A stretch of DNA of 38,469 nt from a virus: the IMG/VR virus record IMGVR_UViG_3300042922_000087, positions 1 to 38,469 of that record. One strand, given 5' to 3'. This document shows, piece after piece, positions 32,998-38,469 of the stretch; positions within the stretch are counted from its first letter, which is position 1, and the number at the start of each line of letters is the position of its first letter. The notes beneath the pieces were generated by a model. The model was not told the DNA's origin. It ran no database searches and saw only the letters and a list, made by a program, of their open reading frames with translations. Position numbers and translations under genes: made by a program.

Positions 32998-34143
32998 TTA
33001 CGGAGTACCGAGAGAGACCACAGCAGTCTCGAACGCGATACCAGCAGCACCCACGAAGTGACGGACACGGAACTCAATGTCGTCGTTGATGAAGCTACCC
33101 TCACGGCCAGGAACCTCGCCACCGCCAAGGTAGTTACCCGTAGCGTTCGCGATACGAAGCTCAGGAGCCTCGCGACCACGAATCTTCGAGAACACCACAG
33201 CAGGACGAACGCCCTGTGAGCCTGTAGGCAGAAGGTACCAAGTTGTGTTAACGTTGGCGCTCTTGTCAATGACAGGAAGCCAAGGGTTAACGATCAGGTT
33301 AATGTCGCTGACCGGGTTAGCGTAGGTGTAAACACCGTTCACCGGGTCAGTAATCTCGAAGGCAGTTACGCCTAGAAGACGGCGAGCCTCAGCCTCAAGG
33401 GCAGGAGGAACCATCAGCGAGAAGCTGTTGACAACAACCGGGTTGCCGTTGTAAGTGCGGCTACGGATGTGCGAAGTAGCCTCGACAAGCGCGTCAATCG
33501 ACAGCGGAGCGTCGTCTTCGCTGTAACCGTTAGCAACCTTGAACGTGTTGCCGTTGGTGTTGTTGAAGAAGGTCGAGTTAGGACCAGTCTCCGAAGCAAG
33601 AACCTCAGTGGCAACAATGTCTTCCTGGTTGCGAGCAAGCTGAGCAAGCTGGTTAGGAAGCGACTCAAGCACGCCCCACTCGTCGTTCAGAAGCATCTCG
33701 AACGAGAACTGAACACGAGCACCGTACTTAGCAACTCCGAAGCTAGTCTCGCTAGCCGAGAAGCTGATAGTCGGGAACTCAGTCAGCTCGGGGATACGCG
33801 GAATACCACCAGGGGCATCCTTAATAGTGTCGTATCCACCGTTCTCGTCAGGCAGGTTCGAGTTATCGAACGCTAGGCTGTAGAACGCCTGCGGACGCAG
33901 GTTGTTGACGTTGTACTGACGGGTGTACTGAGGGTACACAGACTGAATCTGGTCGTACTCCCCCATGAATGCCGCAGCAGTGATGGAGCGTAGAACGCTC
34001 GGGAAGTCGCTCGTGCTGTGCGACTCTTCGACGCTCATTGCACGGCGAATCTCGCCCTTGATAGCGCCCTGAGCCTCGTAGTTACCGGCAAGAGCGCCTT
34101 CTACGAGCTTAGCGACGTGATTATAACGTTCCTGGGTGATCAT
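32998..34143 (-). CDS. Major capsid protein, HK97 fold
   Basis: 381 residues with N-terminal extension, the E-loop/P-domain region (PQAFYSLAFDNSNLPDENGG, FGVAKYGARVQFSFEMLLND) and A-domain (VKVANGYSEDDAPL...). The gene follows a protease/scaffold and a decoration protein, and precedes a terminator, as for abundant capsid genes. The start overlaps the decoration gene stop. Confidence 0.9.
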   Translation of the reverse strand: MITQERYNHVAKLVEGALAGNYEAQGAIKGEIRRAMSVEESHSTSDFPSVLRSITAAAFMGEYDQIQSVYPQYTRQYNVNNLRPQAFYSLAFDNSNLPDENGGYDTIKDAPGGIPRIPELTEFPTISFSASETSFGVAKYGARVQFSFEMLLNDEWGVLESLPNQLAQLARNQEDIVATEVLASETGPNSTFFNNTNGNTFKVANGYSEDDAPLSIDALVEATSHIRSRTYNGNPVVVNSFSLMVPPALEAEARRLLGVTAFEITDPVNGVYTYANPVSDINLIVNPWLPVIDKSANVNTTWYLLPTGSQGVRPAVVFSKIRGREAPELRIANATGNYLGGGEVPGREGSFINDDIEFRVRHFVGAAGIAFETAVVSLGTP

Positions 34144-34529
34144 TAGTTAGACAGCCTTACGATAACGGGCTGGTTGGCGGTCGTACCCTTAGCAGAAAGA
34201 GCGTGTCCAAACAGCGGGTTTGCTGCCGAGTTGTCTGTTGTAGTCAGAACACCGGTAGCAGTGATGATGTAAACGGGCGCACCAACCGTAAGAGCCGTAG
34301 TCGTTGACACGGGGATCATGAACGCACCCTTTAGGGCAACCGACGCAAAGCCGGGCTCGTTAGACGAAGCGGCCTTATCGTAGTCGTTCGGTCCCTTGTC
34401 TACAGAACCCTCGTTGGTAAGGAGCACACCGTTCAGGCCACCAATGCGAACCGGCTGGCCAGATAGCTTACCGGTCGGCACAGGGAGGCTAAGGAAGTCA
34501 GCTTCCTTATATACCTGATTCTTTGCCAT
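34143..34529 (-). CDS. Capsid decoration protein (DUF2190-like)
   Basis: 128 residues with the DUF2190 pattern: KLSGQPVRIGGLNGVLLTNE, then GAFMIPVSTTTALTVGAPVY and NPLFGHALSAKGTTANQPVIVRL. These small proteins stud the shell of HK97-type capsids. GGAAAGTAAG precedes the ATG. It lies directly before the capsid gene. Confidence 0.8.
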   Translation of the reverse strand: MAKNQVYKEADFLSLPVPTGKLSGQPVRIGGLNGVLLTNEGSVDKGPNDYDKAASSNEPGFASVALKGAFMIPVSTTTALTVGAPVYIITATGVLTTTDNSAANPLFGHALSAKGTTANQPVIVRLSN

Positions 34530-34532
34530 TAC

Positions 34533-35462
34533 TTACTTTCCCTTGCTCCACGCACCGATTGTCGGCACCGTGATCTTCTTAGCGGACTCTTCGGCTTCTA
34601 CTTCCTTGCCCGCAGACTCTTCAACGCCATGCGTCTCGGCTTCCTTGCCACCGTGAGCCTTAACGTAAGCCTCTTCGGCCTCGATTAGCTCAGCAATGTC
34701 CTTGCCGTTAGCCTTGTGAAGATCGAGCACTCGGGCACGACCGTCAGCGTCAAGAGTAGAGTTAACAAAAGCCTCAGCGATTTCTAGAGCCTTGGCGTAC
34801 GCTTCGTCCGTGCCGCTTTCCTCTACCGGGGCCTCAGGCTTAAGCTGTTCCTCGATAGCAGTCAGACGTGCATCGAACTCGGACTTGATTGCAGCGCTAA
34901 CGCCGTCAACAATGTCCTTTAGTTCCATTGTGTCTCCACTTTCTTCAACACGAGTTTCCTCGTCTTCAATTGCCGACTCTAGGATCGACACGATCTTACC
35001 GCCAGCACCGGGACGCATCACAAAGTCAACGCTACGTGCGGAAGTAAACTGTTGGGCAATCGGCACGCGCTTGCCATTGATGACGCCTTCCTCAGCGACA
35101 ACATTGGCGCGAACGGAAATACCGATGCGGCTCATACGGGCTTTGATCATGGGTGCTGCGTCTTCGAAGACCTCAACATCACCATATAGTCCGTCGTTCT
35201 CGTAATATGCATCCTCAGCTAGTTCACCGACGAAAGTACCTACTGAACCAAATGGTCGTAGAGCCTTTTCTTCGGGAGTCTGGTGATCGATGAACATAGG
35301 GGTTCCCTTGGTGAACACCTTGGGACCATCACGACGAACAACGTCGGCAGGGTAGTACGCGCTAGAGCCTAGCTTGTCACCCTCGATAAGACGAATCTTT
35401 AGACGACGACCGGTGAGTTCACCGACCGTTCCTAGGGATTCATTAATTTCAACGTTTTTCAT
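34533..35462 (-). CDS. Capsid maturation protease with scaffold tail
   Basis: 309 residues. Residues 20-160 carry the phage prohead protease pattern: MFIDHQTP with H60, RIGISVRA with S116, SARSVDFVMRPGAGGK with D146. The C-terminal 140 residues are helical, Glu/Lys-rich (KSEFDARLTAIEEQL, AYAKALEIAEAFVNS), as in protease-scaffold fusions. AAAAGG precedes the ATG. It cleaves the scaffold and capsid precursor during head maturation. Confidence 0.85.
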   Translation of the reverse strand: MKNVEINESLGTVGELTGRRLKIRLIEGDKLGSSAYYPADVVRRDGPKVFTKGTPMFIDHQTPEEKALRPFGSVGTFVGELAEDAYYENDGLYGDVEVFEDAAPMIKARMSRIGISVRANVVAEEGVINGKRVPIAQQFTSARSVDFVMRPGAGGKIVSILESAIEDEETRVEESGDTMELKDIVDGVSAAIKSEFDARLTAIEEQLKPEAPVEESGTDEAYAKALEIAEAFVNSTLDADGRARVLDLHKANGKDIAELIEAEEAYVKAHGGKEAETHGVEESAGKEVEAEESAKKITVPTIGAWSKGK

Positions 35463-35476
35463 ATTGACCTTTTACT

Positions 35477-35485
35477 ATGTTACCA
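35477..35485 (-). promoter_or_regulatory. Candidate extended -10 before the protease gene
   Basis: TGG-TAACAT on the minus strand, 15 bases before the ATG, matching the extended -10 style of this phage. No clear -35; low support. Confidence 0.25.
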
Positions 35486-35513
35486 TAAGTTTAACACTTA
35501 GACTATGAGTTAA

Positions 35514-36377
35514 TTAAGGTAATGGTATTGATCTTGTTTCCAATACCATATTAGATGCATTTTCCGCACCCAAGAATCGTACCCGTTCTGTTTCGCTGGT
35601 ACGAGCAGGTCCGATGAATCCCAAGCCAGTCTTGTCGCCAACCTCAATCTCTACGTCGCTCATTTCAAACCACTCACCCGTGAAGCCTCCGGTGTTGATC
35701 AGGTAGATACCAGAGCCGGAACCTACAGCGGACGGAGACGTGAACGCATATTCATAGGTCCTAATGGTAGCCCCGATAGGAAGGCCGGTCGCAATTACAA
35801 CGCTTCCGGTAGTGGTAGTGATGGTGTTACGGAAGGACAATTGCCAGTTGGTGCGCTCTTCGGACCCTCGGACACGGAAACGCACCGTGTACAGAGTGTC
35901 AGTTCCGAAGTTGGTACCTCGCTTGGGTCCGCCTCGTTGAGCACCATTGGTCGGGTTGCTGACTCGCATAGCCGTAGCACGTCCGAATGCAGACCCATCC
36001 ACGCTGCCCAGCGTACCGGGACTAGCCATCCAGTCGGTAGCAATGTTAAGGCCGACACCGAACGGATCATTGAACAGGTTTCGACGCTGTTGAACCCACG
36101 GAGTATAGTCGTATACTGACAACGCGCTACTAATAAGACCCGATTCCCAAGCATCCGATTGCGCCGCAAAATACGCGGTAATATGCTCAGTCATGGTGTA
36201 ATTATCGGCAGGTACCAATCCGCTGTTAGCGGCAAAGAAGGCACGGCCCCTAGCCCCAAGAGTTGGTTGATCGAATCCAGCGCGTCTAAATACCCAGTCT
36301 TGGTGCTGCTGTTCAGTTAAAAACAGTTTAGGGTCGTAGTCAGACAATGATGCCCAGTATTCATACGAAGGCGTCAT
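35514..36377 (-). CDS. Putative virion adhesin with carbohydrate-binding-like domain
   Basis: 287 residues. N-terminal part (residues 1-90) of unknown helical type; the C-terminal part (RRNLFNDPFGVGLNIATDWM..., SAFGRATAMRVSN, DTLYTVRFRVRG, GFTGEWFEMSDVEIEVGD) has the look of a CBM4/9-type beta sandwich. It is placed between portal and protease, where a minor head or MuF-like protein is usual, so a head-associated carbohydrate-binding protein is inferred. AGAGAT precedes the ATG. Confidence 0.6.
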   Translation of the reverse strand: MTPSYEYWASLSDYDPKLFLTEQQHQDWVFRRAGFDQPTLGARGRAFFAANSGLVPADNYTMTEHITAYFAAQSDAWESGLISSALSVYDYTPWVQQRRNLFNDPFGVGLNIATDWMASPGTLGSVDGSAFGRATAMRVSNPTNGAQRGGPKRGTNFGTDTLYTVRFRVRGSEERTNWQLSFRNTITTTTGSVVIATGLPIGATIRTYEYAFTSPSAVGSGSGIYLINTGGFTGEWFEMSDVEIEVGDKTGLGFIGPARTSETERVRFLGAENASNMVLETRSIPLP

Positions 36378-36379
36378 AG

Positions 36380-38080
36380 TTATCTCTTCTTACTGTCTGC
36401 CGCTCTGCTATCGCGGGCCTGGTTGTTGGTGCTCTGTGCGCCGCCCTTAGCGGCTACACCGCCTGATACACCTTGCTTGGCAATGACGCTCTGCTCACGC
36501 TCGAAAGCCTGTTCAGCCTGCTCATCGGCACGGTCCTGCTCTTCCTTCTTGGCAGGGTTGTCCTCGATAGTCGGAAGCTCCCACCACGGCTTGATAGGAC
36601 TAATGTTCATGGCTTCAAGAACCTCACGACGTACCTCTGCTGGGAACAGAACGTTAAGCTCCATCGCCGTGCCGAGCGCAGCTACGTGATCCTTCTCCGA
36701 GGACGCCTCGATTGGCGGGAACACCACGGATGCATATTCAGAAGGTTCAGGCTTCTCGCCAGCGCTCTCGTAGACTTCCATTTCTTCTTCGATAGTAAGA
36801 AGCTGGCTGGACATGTTAAGGTCAACCTTAGCGCCCCAGAACTCGAAGATTTCCATGAAGCGCTCAACGTGTACCTGTTGACGTGACTCCATCGCCTTGA
36901 GCGTAGGAAGGTCAAGTCCCTCTTCTGCGGCGCGGTTGGATGAGCCAGAGTCCGACAGGATGACAACCTTGGAGACTTCCAGACCCGCCGCAATACCGCT
37001 GGCTAGGGCATCACCGTTGTCGAAGTCCACATTGGACCCTGTGGCATTGATTGGCGTAACCTCGTGGGTTCCCACGTATGCTCCACCGACACTGCGAAGC
37101 TCGCCAGTGAGAGGGTCACGGGTTGGGGGTGCCATTACTTGAGCGGACGCCACGTTACCGGCATTGGCGTTCGGTACCTTCACCTGCCACGCTAGGCGGC
37201 TGTACGCCTTAACGAGCATGGCATTGTCCTCAAGGTACTCCTTGTACGCCTTAGCCCAGTAGATAACGGGCAAGATATCCGGCACTCCCCAACGCCAGCC
37301 TACCTGCTTGTTTACTGCTGTGTGCTGAATGATATAGTTCTGCTCTACGCCGTGCTTGTTCCAGCGCTTAGGGAGATTCTTACCGAGAGCCTTAAGCTTC
37401 TGGTAGTATCCCATGCTGGCATACCACTTGATTTCTTCCTTGGTGTCCTGCTCCCCGGTTTCACGATTCGTCACTACAACCTTGTAGGTACGCTGGTAAT
37501 ACCAGATTTCTTCGCGATCCATCGGGTTTGTTACCGCATTGGTAATCTCATCAAGAATTACTCGGAACGATGAAGTCGGCATGCCCTTGACTTGGTCAAC
37601 GAGCGGGAGCGCAATGAAAGCGTTACCATCCGTCGCCAGTACTCGCTCAAGTTCTTCGTATGCCTGCGGCGAAAACATCTTCGAGCGGTTCTTTGCGAAC
37701 TGGTCCTTAACGCCTTCGATACCATCGAACTTAACGCCTCGGCCCCATACATAGCTGATTCGTGCATTAACCCCTCGCTTAACCCAAGGATTAACCGCAT
37801 TCATCGCGCGGGCCACCTTAGCGATTTCTTTAACGGTCTTTAGTGGCAGTTCCTTGGCATCCTCGCCAGGAAGCGGTGACCAGCCCACATTATCGAATGC
37901 ATCGCTAATGCGGAGCAGGTCTTCTTCGATTTCTTGTACTCGCCCGGTGAGGTAGCCCACTTCCTCAGTAAGGGCTTCATTCTTCGCATATTCCAGCGCC
38001 CAGGCAGGACGATAAACCCCTAGGTCTTCTACTACTTCCTCAGGGGCACGGGGTGGTCGAAACAAATCTAGAGCGCTCAT
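36380..38080 (-). CDS. Portal protein
   Basis: 566 residues from ATG 38080, preferred because GGGAAG lies four bases before it; an ATG four codons earlier has no ribosome site. The pattern NPWVKRGVNARISYVWGRGV, AYEELERVLATDGNAFIALP, GVPDILPVIYWAKAYKEYLE and the helical core with LDLPTLKAMESRQQVHVERF is that of siphovirus portals, with a Glu/Ala/Gln-rich tail. It forms the dodecameric ring for DNA entry. Confidence 0.9.
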   Translation of the reverse strand: MSALDLFRPPRAPEEVVEDLGVYRPAWALEYAKNEALTEEVGYLTGRVQEIEEDLLRISDAFDNVGWSPLPGEDAKELPLKTVKEIAKVARAMNAVNPWVKRGVNARISYVWGRGVKFDGIEGVKDQFAKNRSKMFSPQAYEELERVLATDGNAFIALPLVDQVKGMPTSSFRVILDEITNAVTNPMDREEIWYYQRTYKVVVTNRETGEQDTKEEIKWYASMGYYQKLKALGKNLPKRWNKHGVEQNYIIQHTAVNKQVGWRWGVPDILPVIYWAKAYKEYLEDNAMLVKAYSRLAWQVKVPNANAGNVASAQVMAPPTRDPLTGELRSVGGAYVGTHEVTPINATGSNVDFDNGDALASGIAAGLEVSKVVILSDSGSSNRAAEEGLDLPTLKAMESRQQVHVERFMEIFEFWGAKVDLNMSSQLLTIEEEMEVYESAGEKPEPSEYASVVFPPIEASSEKDHVAALGTAMELNVLFPAEVRREVLEAMNISPIKPWWELPTIEDNPAKKEEQDRADEQAEQAFEREQSVIAKQGVSGGVAAKGGAQSTNNQARDSRAADSKKR

Positions 38081-38090
38081 ATTACTTCCC

Positions 38091-38096
38091 ATTATA
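38091..38096 (-). promoter_or_regulatory. Possible -10 box before the portal gene
   Basis: TATAAT on the minus strand (38096-38091), 11 bases before the ATG, without a -35 or TGn. Low support. Confidence 0.25.
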
Positions 38097-38108
38097 TCGT
38101 ATATACCA

Positions 38109-38146
38109 CGAAACCAGGAATAACGAGATAGTTACTCCTGGTTTCG
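38109..38146 (-). other. Hairpin between terminase and portal genes
   Basis: CGAAACCAGGA (38109-38119) pairs with TCCTGGTTTCG (38136-38146), 11 bp, 16-base loop. On the minus strand it is followed by TGGTATATAC, not a T tract, so its action as terminator is doubtful; a processing or stability structure is possible. Confidence 0.6.
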
Positions 38147-38160
38147 GGTTCTAAACAGAA

Positions 38161-38469
38161 TTAGTATGGACTGAACCAGCCCATTTCGCCTGCCAATTGC
38201 ATAAAGTCGTCGGCACGCATGCTGATCTTCTCGCCGCCCAGATATTGACCGTATGGGTTAGCTGCCATATCGTCAAGGTCGTCGGCCAGAGCATAGATCA
38301 ATGCATCGGCATAGTCAGGAGATTTCAAACCGCGCTTGGCGATATCATCCTTGGACTCCACCTGCATACTGTTCCAGCGGTTCTTGTAGGAGTACTGGAT
38401 CATTTCCAGCTCTTCTTCAAGCTTTCTATCCTCCGGGTCAATATCGACGCGGCCCATGAACATATTCTC
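38161..38469 (-). CDS. Terminase large subunit, C-terminal fragment
   Basis: Partial: the frame continues past the right edge of the window. The last 100 residues show the end of a terminase nuclease domain, including VESKDDIAKRGLKSPDYADALIYAL, in which D (SPDYADAL) is an expected metal-site residue. It packages DNA with the portal encoded next. The small subunit and ATPase domain lie outside the window. Confidence 0.85.
   Translation of the reverse strand, partial: ENMFMGRVDIDPEDRKLEEELEMIQYSYKNRWNSMQVESKDDIAKRGLKSPDYADALIYALADDLDDMAANPYGQYLGGEKISMRADDFMQLAGEMGWFSPY

Noticed and set aside
1-38469. CRISPR arrays, insertion sequences or attachment sites
   Set aside because: No regularly spaced repeats, transposase, integrase or terminal inverted repeats were seen.

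Overview
The window looks like 38.5 kb of a large dsDNA tailed phage (siphovirus type), probably infecting an actinobacterium. It shows an HK97-type head module, a tail tube and tape measure of about 1,476 residues, two overlapping tail assembly chaperone frames whose second part carries a CxxC...C tail-chaperone signature, an r1t-type holin, and an endolysin with an M23 peptidase plus an L5 LysA-like amidase remnant. Most tRNAs lack an encoded CCA. The host assignment is an inference from gene-family resemblance, and base composition by eye is only moderately GC-rich. No integrase or repressor is visible.

Layout. (1) 1-8045, plus strand: a replication operon with a Sak4-like ATPase, a putative ssDNA-binding protein, a primase-helicase, a DNA polymerase I split into two genes around a small acidic ORF, and a string of small overlapping genes. 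A tRNA-Leu lies inside the operon. (2) 8008-8290: a short minus-strand gene and a pair of divergent promoters whose -35 boxes overlap. (3) 8285-12782: a tRNA array interleaved with small protein genes, promoters, hairpins and several folded but unrecognised RNA segments. (4) 12890-14423: an NrdH-like glutaredoxin, an HTH/exonuclease/zinc-ribbon protein, a small gene and a tRNA-Trp, closed by a strong bidirectional terminator. (5) 14657-38469, minus strand: read from right to left, the end of the terminase, portal, a putative adhesin, protease/scaffold, decoration protein, capsid, connectors, a fibre-like protein, tail terminator, two tail-tube-like proteins, chaperones, tape measure, tail tip, fibre-like proteins, endolysin and holin.

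With the tRNA-Leu at 1702 and the tRNA-Trp at 14356, I read 29 tRNA-like genes that together cover all 20 amino acids. The three tRNA-Leu and the tRNA-Tyr have short variable loops, which is unusual for bacterial-type tRNAs. A recurring promoter style (extended -10, TGn-TATAAT-like, often starting at or just before an ATG) appears throughout the plus-strand accessory region. An AU-rich box (TAATTTAATAC-like) directly abuts the 5' end of several RNA genes. The most unusual items are the split polymerase, the near-complete decoding set with remodelled tRNAs, the promoter/leaderless micro-ORF/hairpin modules, and the folded inter-tRNA elements.
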